Source: Fodinibius salinus
GTDB taxonomy: Bacteria; Bacteroidota; Rhodothermia; Balneolales; Balneolaceae
Reading direction: 5' to 3'
Length of the DNA: 64,000 nucleotides
NCBI RefSeq assembly: GCF_008124865.1
Contig: NZ_VNHY01000004.1
Span: forward strand, 248,001 to 312,000
Part shown: positions 25,721-34,802 of the stretch, piece after piece
Layout of the letters: each line of letters starts with the position of its first letter
Position numbering within the stretch: the stretch's first letter is position 1
Made by a program: the position numbers and the translations under genes
Notes under the pieces: model-generated
Told to the model about the DNA's origin: nothing
The model's database searches: none
The model's input: only the letters and a program-made list of their open reading frames with translations

Positions 25721-27434
25721 CTGCGGCTTCTTTGCCCTCAGGTGCATACTCTTCGGGATCCGGAATTTTACCGAACTTGAAAATGATACCCACGATAAGT
25801 GCTATTCCCAGCGGATAAATAATCCACCATGGAATACCAACCACCAGCATCCCAATCATACTCGTGATGCTGATTGTCCCGACAATCATCGCATAGGGTA
25901 GCTGGGTATTAACATGCTCAACATGATCGCACTGGGTAGCAATAGAGCTTAGGATCGTTGTATCTGAAATAGGGGAACAATGATCACCCCAAACCGATCC
26001 TGCCAACACCGAACTTACACTGGCATAAATAATTTCGTGTGTAATCTCGAATGGCAGTCCGGTATTATTTCCAATCTCCCAAGCCAGTGGCACTACCAGT
26101 GGCATCAAAATGCCCATAGTTCCCCAACTCGATCCCGTTGCAAAAGCAGTCAGGGCCGATAAAAGCAGAACAATGGCCGGCAACCAATAGGCATTAAGTG
26201 TTTCTCCAAATACATTCATGAGGTAATCGGCGGTACCCAGCTCCACGGTAATGGCACTAAGGGCCCAAGCTAAAACAAGTATCAAAAGCCCATCAAACAT
26301 AGTATGCATCCCCTCCATCATGCCCTCAAGCATCTCTTCTACTTTTAACAATTTTTTTGATAGGGTCATGACAATAGCCACTGCAATGGAAATCAGGGAT
26401 CCCCAAAGTAAGGCTTTGTAGGAATCAGCTGTTTCAATAATTGATTGAATGGAGTCACCCGATCCGGTAACAAATAGCCCCGCAACAGTACCAAAAATAA
26501 GTGTTAGTATGGGGATGGCTGCATTAGTCCAATGGGATACCTTTTGCTCCTCTTCATCATCCTCGATCTTATCTTTCCATAAATTATACTTGTCCAGCGT
26601 TGAGTCATGTTTGGACTTGTACAAGTTGATACGAGCAGTAAGCATGGTAGCAAAATCGCGGCCCGACCACGCAATAAGAAGTACAAAAAAGATGGTGAAA
26701 AACGCGTAAAAGTTATAGGGGAGCGAATTAACAAACACCGAATAGGCCGACTCATTAAAGTTTGGCATCTTCGATTCAGCATCAGCGATGAAGCCAACCA
26801 TAGCCCCAATCCAGGTACTTACTAAGGCAACGGTGGCTACCGGTGCGGCGGTGGCATCTACCAGATAAGCCAATTTTGCCCGTGAAATACGCAGCTTATC
26901 GGTGAGTGGACGCATGGTGTTTCCCACAACCATGGTATTGGCATAATCATCAAAAAAGACCACAAATCCCATCAGCGAGGTCATTAGTTGGCCGTGGGCC
27001 TTAGTGCGTACAAAAGTTGTGATTCGCTCGATAATGCCCCGCGTACCACCATTATCGGTGATGATTCCTACCATCCCGCCAATTAAGAGTGTGAAGATAA
27101 TAATACTCATATGCCCCGTATCAACGGTAGCGGGAACAATGTACCCATCGAGGGCGGTAAAAAAGCTCGAAAAAATACCCGCAAAACTGACACTGCCGGC
27201 TAAAAAAGCTCCACACCAAATCCCCAAAAACAGTGCGAATAGTACCTGCCGAAAGATAAGTGCAATACCAATGGCAACCAGCGGAGGTACAATACTGAGC
27301 CAGGTTCCCGTTTCGATACCGGCAGAGGCTGTTTCCTGCAAGGCTACTGCTGTATCCGGTGAGGCGTAACCAAAGTTAAGCCACAAAAAAATACTGCATA
27401 CACCAACGACAAGAAATAATATTTTCCGTTTCAT
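25704..27434 (-). CDS. NhaC-family Na+/H+ antiporter
   Basis: A 576-residue inner-membrane protein with an N-terminal signal-like helix and about 11-13 further helices. It contains GGMVGIITDNGGTRGIIERI, VVFFDDYANTMVVGNTMRPL, TGSSWGTMGILMPLVVPLAW and SVLAGSVWGDHCSPISDTTILSS (by sections), all characteristic of NhaC/ion-transporter superfamily carriers. It exchanges cytoplasmic Na+ for protons or carries an organic substrate, as some relatives do; relatives have been called malate/lactate antiporters, so substrate is open. An acidic tail ends the protein. It fits a halotolerant lifestyle. Confidence 0.93.
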   Translation of the reverse strand: MKRKILFLVVGVCSIFLWLNFGYASPDTAVALQETASAGIETGTWLSIVPPLVAIGIALIFRQVLFALFLGIWCGAFLAGSVSFAGIFSSFFTALDGYIVPATVDTGHMSIIIFTLLIGGMVGIITDNGGTRGIIERITTFVRTKAHGQLMTSLMGFVVFFDDYANTMVVGNTMRPLTDKLRISRAKLAYLVDATAAPVATVALVSTWIGAMVGFIADAESKMPNFNESAYSVFVNSLPYNFYAFFTIFFVLLIAWSGRDFATMLTARINLYKSKHDSTLDKYNLWKDKIEDDEEEQKVSHWTNAAIPILTLIFGTVAGLFVTGSGDSIQSIIETADSYKALLWGSLISIAVAIVMTLSKKLLKVEEMLEGMMEGMHTMFDGLLILVLAWALSAITVELGTADYLMNVFGETLNAYWLPAIVLLLSALTAFATGSSWGTMGILMPLVVPLAWEIGNNTGLPFEITHEIIYASVSSVLAGSVWGDHCSPISDTTILSSIATQCDHVEHVNTQLPYAMIVGTISITSMIGMLVVGIPWWIIYPLGIALIVGIIFKFGKIPDPEEYAPEGKEAAATSLD

Positions 27435-27685
27435 TCAGCTCACTATTACTTAATTATCTTAACTGACCATCACAAAGAACGTAAATGATGAATGAAAATA
27501 CAATCTCTGTACTAATTTGCCAGAAATTTTAGACTGATATAATCACAACCATTAAAAAAAAGAAATAACATTAGGGGTATCCCCACCTTAGGAGTGTATT
27601 ACAATCTAGAACCGAAAAATTAATTTAAGTAAAAATATGGGTTAAAAGCTCATACTAGTAGAATTCTTAACTAAACCCCTTGATT

Positions 27686-28672
27686 ATGAAACTTTCAAAG
27701 TTACTATTTCTGGTTATATCTTTAGCAATATTCAGTTTGTATGGATGTTCTGATGGTGGACCGGCAAATACCAATCCAAACATCACTCCCCCTTCAGCAG
27801 AAGAGTTTAATAACTTAAGAGCTGCTGCCTGGGATTCGTTGACACAAACCCATCAATTTGATGCAGCAAATGGCATCTCTTTTACTTCTGAGAATGGCGT
27901 GGACTTGAACGTTCCTTCGGGTTGCCTGACACTAAATGGGCAGTCTGCAAGTGGATCTGCAACCTTAGAATATGTCGAACTTTTTAACAGAAGCAACATG
28001 CTCGTCAGCAATAAGGCTACAATGGGAATAGATTCCACAGGCAAAAAAAGGATGCTAATATCCGGTGGATCATTTTTCATGGAAGTCACTCAAAACGGCC
28101 AAGAATTGGAAGCATCCTGCAATAATGTTCAGCTAAAAATTCCCGGTAATTTAACAGGCGGAACTGATACTGAAATGACATTATGGAAGGGTAACACAGA
28201 TAATAATGACAATCTTGGCTGGGAAGAAGAGGATTCAACAGGAGTAGCTGGCGCAGGTCAAAACCTATTTGTAGAAAATACTAATTATTTTGCGTTTCCT
28301 AATGACTTCTCCCCTACCAATGTGGACAAGTTTTATTCTGACCCCCGTCCCAAAACTACTTTGCAGGTTCAACCGCCTGAAGGTTATGACAGCGAAAACT
28401 CTGCGGTCTATCTGTCTTATGATGGAGAAAAAAATGCATTAGCTCAACTTGATACTTTTGACGAAAACACCGGTATCTTTTCAGAACATTATGGACAGAT
28501 ACCTATTGGTTTAGAAATGCATATCATTTTTACCACTGAAGAAAATGGCCAATGGCGCTATGCCATAAAGGGAGTTACTGTAGCAGAAGATGATTTATAT
28601 ACTTTTACTATTGCAGATACACAACTCGGATCCAAGCAAGACTTAACGAATGCGATAAAAAATCTTCCTTAA
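27686..28672 (+). CDS. Hypothetical lipoprotein
   Basis: A 328-residue secreted lipoprotein: the signal ends in FSLYGC, giving a lipidated Cys. Start is ATG 27686; a TTG two codons upstream is possible. The mature protein is beta-rich and acidic, with no cysteine clusters besides one C..C in LEASCNN and PSGCLTLNG. A segment GISFTSENGVDLNVPSGCLTL followed by ATLEYVELFNRSNMLVSNKAT looks like the ZU5-like start seen in some Bacteroidota surface proteins, but I do not recognise the family. It is monocistronic, closed by a strong terminator. Confidence 0.8.
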   Translation: MKLSKLLFLVISLAIFSLYGCSDGGPANTNPNITPPSAEEFNNLRAAAWDSLTQTHQFDAANGISFTSENGVDLNVPSGCLTLNGQSASGSATLEYVELFNRSNMLVSNKATMGIDSTGKKRMLISGGSFFMEVTQNGQELEASCNNVQLKIPGNLTGGTDTEMTLWKGNTDNNDNLGWEEEDSTGVAGAGQNLFVENTNYFAFPNDFSPTNVDKFYSDPRPKTTLQVQPPEGYDSENSAVYLSYDGEKNALAQLDTFDENTGIFSEHYGQIPIGLEMHIIFTTEENGQWRYAIKGVTVAEDDLYTFTIADTQLGSKQDLTNAIKNLP

Positions 28673-28704
28673 TTGAAAACACACATTGCAAACATCATCA
28701 ATAA

Positions 28705-28739
28705 AAAAACCTGACAGGCGTCAAACCTGTCAGGTTTTT
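28705..28739. terminator. Bidirectional terminator after lipoprotein gene
   Basis: AAAAACCTGACAGG (28705-28718) and CCTGTCAGGTTTTT (28726-28739) form a perfect 14-bp stem with a 7-nt loop, ending in T runs on both strands. It stops the lipoprotein transcript and may also stop gltX read-through. Confidence 0.93.
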
Positions 28740-28753
28740 CATATTTGATAGAG

Positions 28754-28850
28754 GGCTTTGCAAAACTATCTCCATCTTGTCATTCTGAACTTGTTTCAGA
28801 ATCTCATATGCATTTGTTGGCGTTTAAACCAAGATAGGTTTTGCGAAGCC
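28754..28850. repeat. 97-bp intergenic palindromic repeat
   Basis: Ends GGCTTTGCAAAACTATCT and AGATAGGTTTTGCGAAGCC are near-perfect inverted copies. The middle holds TGTCATTCTGAACTTGTTTC with hairpin ATTCTGAA/TTCAGAAT, the same core as at 9229-9290. Noncoding, between a terminator and the gltX stop. Confidence 0.65.
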
Positions 28851-28866
28851 TTTTTGATAATAAATA

Positions 28867-30351
28867 TCAGCCTAACTTCTCGATCGCAGTATTAATACGA
28901 CGAATGGTCGCTTCCTTGCCAATTAGTTCGAGGGTGGGCGTCAAATCGGGTCCATGCCCCATTCCGGAAACAGCTACCCGCAGTGGCATCATCAGTGGGC
29001 CAAATCCTACGTCATGGGCTTCAATCACTTCTTTTATTTTATCTTTCAGTGTTGTCGCCTCGAATTCATCGGTATCAAGCTGTTCTATTTTATCCACATA
29101 GTCACTGAGTAATTCGGCACTGTCATCGCTCCATTTATCAAGCGCCTGCTCTTCATACTCTTCGGGATCTTCAAAGAAAAAGTGTCCCATCGTAATAAAT
29201 TCTTCGACCTTGCTTACCCGATCTTTCATCAGTGGTATAATTTCCATCATATATTCTTTATCGGGATCAATGCCATGCTCGTTGGCAATCTCGTTGACGC
29301 GGGGAAATAATTCTTCGGCCGGTTTTTCACGCAGATAATGCTCGTTATACCAGGTCAGCTTTGGATAGTCGAATACCGCACCGCCTTTGCTTACGCGATC
29401 CAATGAAAACAGATCAATCAGCTCATCCATGGAATGAATTTCTGTATCATCACCGGGGCTCCATCCCAAATAAGCAAGGAAATTCACGAGTGCTTCAGGC
29501 TCATACTTTTGCTCGATATAATCTTTGGTGTTGATGGGGATACCCTCACTCTCGGCTTTTCGCTTAGATAATTTTCCTCCACTGGGCGACATAATAAGCG
29601 GCAGGTGTGCTACCTTTGGTGGCTCCCATCCAAAATATTCGTACATCAACATGTGCTTAGGCGTACTACTTAACCACTCTTCACCACGAATTACATGCGA
29701 TATTTTCATCAGGTGATCATCAACGACATTCGCCAGGTGATAAGTGGGCATACCGTCGGATTTAACCAACACCTGATCATCAAGTCCTTTGCTTTCGAAG
29801 GATACAAAACCGCGAATCTCGTCCTCAAAACGGACGGTTTCGCGACGGGGCACTTTTAGCCGAATCACATAGTCTTCGCCTTCATCCAGCTTGCGCTCCA
29901 CTTCTTCTTCGGGAAGCGTCAAGCTATTTTTCATCGACATGCGTGTAATAGCATCGTACTTGGGAGCCGGATTCCCTGATTTTTTAAGGCGCTCTCGCAT
30001 TTGATCGAGCTCTTCGGGCGTATCGAAAGCATAGTAAGCGTTGCCTTGTTCTACAAGCTGCTCAGCGTAATCTTTATATATATCTTTGCGCTCGCTCTGG
30101 CGGTACGGGCCTACATCACCGGGGTTTTCGGGACCTTCGTCAACCTCCATCCCGATCCACTTAAGTGATTCCTTAATATCTTTTTCGGCGCCCTCTACAT
30201 AACGGCTTTGATCGGTATCTTCAATCCGCAGCACAAAAGTACCGTCATGCCCCTTTGCAAATAAGTAATTGTAGAGTGCCGTTCGAAGTCCACCAATGTG
30301 CAACAAGCCGGTGGGTGACGGCGCAAATCGTACACGTACATTTCCATCCAT
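28867..30351 (-). CDS. gltX: Glutamyl-tRNA synthetase
   Basis: A 494-residue class I aminoacyl-tRNA synthetase. It starts with VRVRFAPSPTGLLHIGGLRTAL, including the HIGH-like HIGG, and has the Rossmann core (FVLRIEDTDQSR, RGEEWLSSTPKH) and GGKLSKRKAE as the KMSKS loop. The anticodon-binding helical domain fills the C-terminus. It charges tRNA-Glu, and tRNA-Gln if this organism uses the GatCAB route. No neighbours on the same strand adjoin closely, so it is probably transcribed alone. Confidence 0.97.
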   Translation of the reverse strand: MDGNVRVRFAPSPTGLLHIGGLRTALYNYLFAKGHDGTFVLRIEDTDQSRYVEGAEKDIKESLKWIGMEVDEGPENPGDVGPYRQSERKDIYKDYAEQLVEQGNAYYAFDTPEELDQMRERLKKSGNPAPKYDAITRMSMKNSLTLPEEEVERKLDEGEDYVIRLKVPRRETVRFEDEIRGFVSFESKGLDDQVLVKSDGMPTYHLANVVDDHLMKISHVIRGEEWLSSTPKHMLMYEYFGWEPPKVAHLPLIMSPSGGKLSKRKAESEGIPINTKDYIEQKYEPEALVNFLAYLGWSPGDDTEIHSMDELIDLFSLDRVSKGGAVFDYPKLTWYNEHYLREKPAEELFPRVNEIANEHGIDPDKEYMMEIIPLMKDRVSKVEEFITMGHFFFEDPEEYEEQALDKWSDDSAELLSDYVDKIEQLDTDEFEATTLKDKIKEVIEAHDVGFGPLMMPLRVAVSGMGHGPDLTPTLELIGKEATIRRINTAIEKLG

Positions 30352-30430
30352 AAAAAACTGGCTTACTAATTTCTATAACAATTCTTGTTTAATTGGCCTC
30401 AAAAATAACGTTTCTCTGGCAGTAGTGCTA

Positions 30431-30735
30431 ATAAGTAAAGAGTAAGGAGTAAAAATAAGGTTTAGCAATTTCGTAGAATTGATTTTCCCTTTTTGCAAAT
30501 TCCTTGAGTAATCTTCTGTTATCTTGCACTCACTGAGCCGGCAAATCTAGCAATTAATCAGAAATAATGCGACACGACACGCCTTCAAGTCCCAAACTGC
30601 ATTATTCGTAATTTCTTCAGGGATCACAGTCAACTAATATTGGTATTTCTATTTAATAAAATAATTATTGTCTTTATAGTACGACCAATGAACAAAACAT
30701 TTCGCACAAATTAACCTCTCTTTACTCCTTACTTA
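30431..30735. repeat. 305-bp noncoding stretch bounded by inverted 19-mers
   Basis: Most of the 400-bp gap between gltX and the WbqC gene. ATAAGTAAAGAGTAAGGAG (30431-30449) and the inverse of ATAAGTAAGGAGTAAAGAG (30717-30735) are 17/19 matched. Nothing coding is seen inside. Could be two copies of a short repeat in opposite orientation or a decayed mobile element. Confidence 0.35.
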
Positions 30736-30750
30736 TCACCCCTGTAAGCA

Positions 30751-31419
30751 ATGAAACTAGCCCTGCTCTTCCCACAATTTGCCCCCAATCTTTACGATCT
30801 CACCGCCATGCTCCGGGCAGATCGTATTATTATACAAGATGAAGAGCAATGGTCACGCAAGAGCCGTATCCACCGCGCCAAAATCAGAGTACCTCAAGGC
30901 ACACAATGGATAAACATCCCCATCCGGACTGAAGACCGGAAAAAGGCCATCAAGGAAGTACGGATGGATCACTCTGAGGATTGGGTAACCCCACTGCTTC
31001 GAGCTATAGAGTACAATTACCGGAATAGCATCTATTATGATTTCTATGAACCGGAAATCAAAGCAGATTTCCAGTCGGCTTACGACTACGTCTATCTGAT
31101 GGAGTTTGTACTTTATATTCAACAAAGGCTATTTCGGTTTATGGATATCAATGTGGATTATGAGTTATCAAGCGAAGTGCCAGAATATACCTCCGATCCT
31201 GATTTGCTAGCGAAAGAAGTCGGAGCTGACACGCTTATTCAAGAATACGACAGTAGGCATTACCAACGGCAAGCAGAACGATATAATAATGAGCTCTCGT
31301 TTGAACACCCTCAATACCACCAACATTTTGACGGTTTTGAGCCTTGGTGTTCGTTGCTGGATGTGCTCTTTCAGTTTGGTCCGGAAAGCTTCAAAATTAC
31401 TGATAAACTACAATGTTGA
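30751..31419 (+). CDS. WbqC-like family protein
   Basis: A 222-residue cytoplasmic protein of the WbqC family. Motifs include LLFPQFAPNLYDLTAMLRAD, DEEQWSRKSRIHRAKIR, WINIPIRTED, DWVTPLLRAIEYNYRNSIYY, and the C-terminal HPQYHQHFDGFEPWCSLLDVLFQFGPES. These are typical: an N-terminal (F/Y)-P-Q-F, a DxxQ(W) site and a C-terminal 'Y.Q.F..F...LSILDLLFN.G' type motif. Family members occur in polysaccharide and surface-glycan loci and may act in sugar modification; the reaction is not established. The next gene, an aminotransferase, starts 58 bp later and may be co-transcribed. Confidence 0.87.
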   Translation: MKLALLFPQFAPNLYDLTAMLRADRIIIQDEEQWSRKSRIHRAKIRVPQGTQWINIPIRTEDRKKAIKEVRMDHSEDWVTPLLRAIEYNYRNSIYYDFYEPEIKADFQSAYDYVYLMEFVLYIQQRLFRFMDINVDYELSSEVPEYTSDPDLLAKEVGADTLIQEYDSRHYQRQAERYNNELSFEHPQYHQHFDGFEPWCSLLDVLFQFGPESFKITDKLQC

Positions 31420-31476
31420 ATGTTGGAAAAGGAATGTTAAGTTATTTCCACTCAATATTGAAAGAAAAATTTACCA

Positions 31477-32637
31477 ATGAATTGCCAAAAACATTTATTT
31501 TCTCTTGATGAAAGTCATCATTATCTGAACTGTGCCTATATGTCGCCGATGCTTACCTCGGTAGAAGAAAACGGCATAAAAGGCATCCGCCGCAAACAAA
31601 ATCCTTGGGATATTACTCCCGAACATTTCTTTACTGACAGCAATACACTCCGCTCTCTTTTTGGTGAACTTATCAATGCTCAACAGCAAGACATTGCACT
31701 CATGCCAGCTGTTTCTTACGGACTGGCAACAGTAGCCAAAAATATTGATCCTGCCAAGGGTCGCGAGATTATTATTGCAGGTGACCAATTCCCCAGCAAT
31801 GTTTATGCATGGAAACGATTTTGTCAAGAGCACGACTGTCAATTGAACATCATAGATCCACCGACAACATTGAACCAGCGAGGTCAACAATGGAATAAGC
31901 ACTTGCTTAACGCTATCAATGAAGATACCCTCATGGTTGCCTTGGGTAATGTACACTGGACTGACGGTACCCTATTTGATCTTAATTCCATTGGCCAAAA
32001 AGTGCAAAATCACGATGGCTATTTTGTTATCGACGGTACGCAATCGGTAGGAGCATTACCAATTGACATCCAACAAATACAAGCCGATGCCCTGATTTGT
32101 GCAGGCTATAAATGGCTAATGGGCCCCTATGCCATGACTCTTGGTTACTTTGGAGAGAGACTACAAAATGGGATTCCTCTCGAAGAGGGATGGATCACCC
32201 GTAAGAACAGCGAAGATTTTAGTCGCCTTATTGATTATGAAGATGACTATCAGCCCGGTGCTCAACGGTTTGATATGGGTGAACGCAGCAATTTTGTTTT
32301 AGTTCCAATGATGATTGAGGCACTAAAGCAGATCCTTAGATGGGATCCAAAAAACATCCAGGAATATTGTAAGTCAATAACTACTGATTTAGTCCAGGAA
32401 TTGCCCAAATATGATTATAAAATTGAAAATCCGGATTGGCGGGGGCATCACCTCTTTGGGATCCGGCTGCCAGAACATATAGCACTTGACGAACTTAATC
32501 ACAAGCTGGAAGAACACAATATTCACCTTTCCGTTCGCGGATCAGCTGTGCGCATTGCGCCAAATGTATATAATGATGAGCAGGATGTTACTGCTCTGCT
32601 TGAGGTGCTGAAAGATGTTGCAACCAACAATACGTAA
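31477..32637 (+). CDS. Class V aminotransferase (PLP-dependent)
   Basis: A 386-residue fold-type I enzyme of the NifS/kynureninase-like class V group. Visible: the N-terminal HYLNCAYMSPM, MPAVSYGLATVA, HWTDGTLFDL, FVIDGTQSVGALPID (with the PLP Asp), and the PLP lysine in CAGYKWLMGPY. The C-terminal small domain has HLSVRGSAVRIAPNVYN, the usual substrate-carboxylate Arg region. It could be a desulfurase, kynureninase-like or isopenicillin-epimerase-like enzyme; the sequence lacks the Cys loop of SufS, so a desulfurase is less likely. It lies between the WbqC gene and a transporter pair; no clear pathway context. Confidence 0.88.
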   Translation: MNCQKHLFSLDESHHYLNCAYMSPMLTSVEENGIKGIRRKQNPWDITPEHFFTDSNTLRSLFGELINAQQQDIALMPAVSYGLATVAKNIDPAKGREIIIAGDQFPSNVYAWKRFCQEHDCQLNIIDPPTTLNQRGQQWNKHLLNAINEDTLMVALGNVHWTDGTLFDLNSIGQKVQNHDGYFVIDGTQSVGALPIDIQQIQADALICAGYKWLMGPYAMTLGYFGERLQNGIPLEEGWITRKNSEDFSRLIDYEDDYQPGAQRFDMGERSNFVLVPMMIEALKQILRWDPKNIQEYCKSITTDLVQELPKYDYKIENPDWRGHHLFGIRLPEHIALDELNHKLEEHNIHLSVRGSAVRIAPNVYNDEQDVTALLEVLKDVATNNT

Positions 32638-32700
32638 GGAGCAATAAATACTTTTACTCATTATCTATCCTTTAACAGCTAATAATATAATTCGATAAAA

Positions 32701-32823
32701 ATGCCCGATACGTCATCAACGAACTCAAACAAGAAGCCTAACTACTGGCTTGTCTTTGGGGTCGGTATCGCCTATATCCTGCTACTCGGGCTATTCACCT
32801 ACTTTTTTAACCTGCCCATTTAA
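32701..32823 (+). CDS. 40-residue single-span membrane peptide ahead of SSS symporter
   Basis: ATG 32701 opens a 40-codon frame (MPDTSSTNSNKKPNYWLVFG... ending NLPI, TAA at 32821). A polar Ser/Asn/Lys head is followed by one hydrophobic helix of about 22 residues. The stop is 5 bp before the ATG of the symporter, indicating tight coupling. Small subunits of this type exist beside SSS transporters in other Bacteroidota, but no family name is certain; a role as symporter accessory is inferred. Too short for most gene callers. Confidence 0.7.
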   Translation: MPDTSSTNSNKKPNYWLVFGVGIAYILLLGLFTYFFNLPI

Positions 32824-32828
32824 CCACT

Positions 32829-34565
32829 ATGCACTGGATTGACTGGCTTGTACTTATCGCCTTTCTGGGATACACTATCTGGGACGGTACGCGCCATGGC
32901 AAAGAAAGTGACAATATTGAAGGTTTTTTCTTAGCCAACCGCTCCATGCCATGGTGGGCTATGGGACTTTCGGTCATGGCAACCCAGGCTTCGGCTATCA
33001 CCTTTATCGGAACAACCGGACAAGCCTATGTTGAAGACATGCGCTTTGTCCAAATTTACCTGGCCGTGCCCTTCGCCATGATTATCCTGTGCACTACACT
33101 TGTCCCCTTTTTCAATAAACTGCAAAACTTTAGTGCCTACGAAGTCCTCGAAGAACGATTTGGTCTCTCAACCAGACTTTTTACCAGTCTGCTATTTTTA
33201 TTTTCCAGAGGATTGGGACTCGGCATCATCATCGCCGCGCCATCATACGTCCTTGCGCTGCTGCTAAATATTCCGCTTTCTACAACTATTCTTATTATTG
33301 GAATCACAGCCACGCTCTACACTATGGTCGGCGGCATCCATGGCGTCATTCGTACCGACGTCAAGCAAATGGCCATTATGCTCTTTGCACTTGCTTTTTG
33401 CTTTTTCTGGATACATTATCAGCTTCCCGAAAACGTGGAGTTTTCTGACTCTTTGTACCTGGCCGGTACGCTTGGCAAGCTGGATGCCCTGGATCTCAGC
33501 TTTGACATCAGTGAAAAGTACAATGTGTGGACTGGTGTTATCGCCTCTCTCTTTTTAATGCTCTCCTATTTTGGCACTGATCAAAGCCAGGTACAGCGAT
33601 ATTTGACAGCTAAATCACTCGATGATGCACGAAAGTCTTTGCTTTTGACCGCCTATGCCAAAATCCCCATGCAATTTTTTATCCTGCTATTAGGCGTTAT
33701 GCTGTATGTGTTTTATATCTTTGGCGCGCCCCCCATGAGCTTCCGCAGTGTAGAACCAACTGCCCAGCAGCAACAAATAGAAATGAAAGGAGAACAACTG
33801 CAAAAGCAGTATGATAGAGCCTACCAGCAACGAAAAGAATCGGCCCGTGAGCTGCTCCAAAATCGAACGGACAAAAATGCCCGCCAATTTCAGCAGGCCG
33901 ACCAGCAACTAAATGAGGTGCGTCAGGCCGAACTGCAGCGACAAGAAAAGATTACACAATCCAGTCTTAATGACACTAACTATATTCTCCCCTATTTTAT
34001 CCTCAATGAAGTTCCTATTGGCATCATCGGACTTATTGTTGCTGGTATTTTTGCCGCTGCCTTATCAAGTATCGACAGTGAACTCAACGCTTTAGCTACT
34101 ATTTCTATTGTAGATTGGTATAAGAGGTTAGATTCTAAAGACAGAGATGAGGCATGGTATCTTAAGTCATCACGATTTGCAACCGTATTATGGGGCACTC
34201 TGGCAACGTTGGCAGCACTGGCACTCGGCGAAACGCGATCTATCATTGAACTGGTAAACAAAATCGGCAGTTACTTTTACGGCTCTATACTTGGCGTTTT
34301 TGTCTTACTGCTTTGGGTAAAACGAGCCAACGGTGTTGGAGCTCTAACGGGACTCATTTCTGGGATGGGTACTGTGTTTTTGTTCGATCGTATTTACACC
34401 AATCCCGGAAATGGTGATTGGGAAACAATAATGCCGTGGCAACATGTACCTGAAGGATTTACCAAAAGCATTGAGTATCTCTGGTTGAATCCAGTAGGGA
34501 CCACCGTCGTTGTGGTCGTAGGTATTATCTTTAGCATGTTCTGGAATCGTTTTAAAAGAGAGTAG
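32829..34565 (+). CDS. Sodium:solute symporter (SSS family)
   Basis: A 578-residue membrane carrier with about 13 helices. It starts MHWIDWLVLIAFLGYTIWDG and has SDNIEGFFLANRSMPWWAMG and ATQASAITFIGTTGQAYVEDM, the family signature with the first unwound helix. The Na2 site region is in helix 8 (GIFAAALSSIDSELNALATIS). Between helices 8 and the preceding pair is a charged insert (roughly residues 310-380; EMKGEQLQKQYDRAYQQRKE, ARQFQQADQQLNEVRQAEL) predicted coiled coil, unusual for this family. Substrate could be a sugar, amino acid or nucleoside. It shares a transcript with the small peptide gene just upstream. Confidence 0.9.
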   Translation: MHWIDWLVLIAFLGYTIWDGTRHGKESDNIEGFFLANRSMPWWAMGLSVMATQASAITFIGTTGQAYVEDMRFVQIYLAVPFAMIILCTTLVPFFNKLQNFSAYEVLEERFGLSTRLFTSLLFLFSRGLGLGIIIAAPSYVLALLLNIPLSTTILIIGITATLYTMVGGIHGVIRTDVKQMAIMLFALAFCFFWIHYQLPENVEFSDSLYLAGTLGKLDALDLSFDISEKYNVWTGVIASLFLMLSYFGTDQSQVQRYLTAKSLDDARKSLLLTAYAKIPMQFFILLLGVMLYVFYIFGAPPMSFRSVEPTAQQQQIEMKGEQLQKQYDRAYQQRKESARELLQNRTDKNARQFQQADQQLNEVRQAELQRQEKITQSSLNDTNYILPYFILNEVPIGIIGLIVAGIFAAALSSIDSELNALATISIVDWYKRLDSKDRDEAWYLKSSRFATVLWGTLATLAALALGETRSIIELVNKIGSYFYGSILGVFVLLLWVKRANGVGALTGLISGMGTVFLFDRIYTNPGNGDWETIMPWQHVPEGFTKSIEYLWLNPVGTTVVVVVGIIFSMFWNRFKRE

Positions 34566-34570
34566 CACTT

Positions 34571-34729
34571 TTACTGCTTACCACCTTCTTCGTTTTCAAT
34601 ATCCAAGGGATCTTCGGCACTGCCCACAATGGCTTCCATGGCATCTGTGAGTGTTGCCAATCCTTCAATTGGTTCATGCGCCATGACCAAAGCAAGTTCC
34701 TAGCTTCCATTTTGAAACTGAAGAAGCAT
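34571..34729 (-). pseudogene. C-terminal remnant of a CNNM/CorC-type CBS protein
   Basis: In one minus-strand frame the codons read MLLQFQNGS, TAG (34702-34700), ELALVMAHEPIEGLATLTD, AMEAIVGSAEDPLDIENEEG and a stop at 34571. This resembles the end of the second CBS domain of CorC/HlyC membrane proteins (LLxQFQxx..xALVVDEYGGxEGLVTLxDxxEAIVG). The DEYGG part has changed to AHEPI and a stop codon cuts the frame; the rest of the gene is absent, with the next 50 bp holding only a terminator. It is clearly a decayed fragment. Confidence 0.65.
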
Positions 34730-34741
34730 TCTTCAATCAAT

Positions 34742-34771
34742 AAAAAAGCCCCGACTTTTACACCGGGGCTT
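34742..34771 (-). terminator. Terminator after metalloprotease gene
   Basis: AAGCCCCG (34746-34753) pairs with CGGGGCTT (34764-34771); on the minus-strand transcript six U residues follow. It stops transcription from the upstream metalloprotease gene, which ends at 34803. Confidence 0.88.
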
Positions 34772-34802
34772 AAAATGAATTAGAAATTCCGACTGTTCTT
34801 TA

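Noticed and set aside
31477-32637. Cysteine desulfurase
   Set aside because: The class V fold is present, but the catalytic cysteine loop typical of SufS/IscS is not seen.
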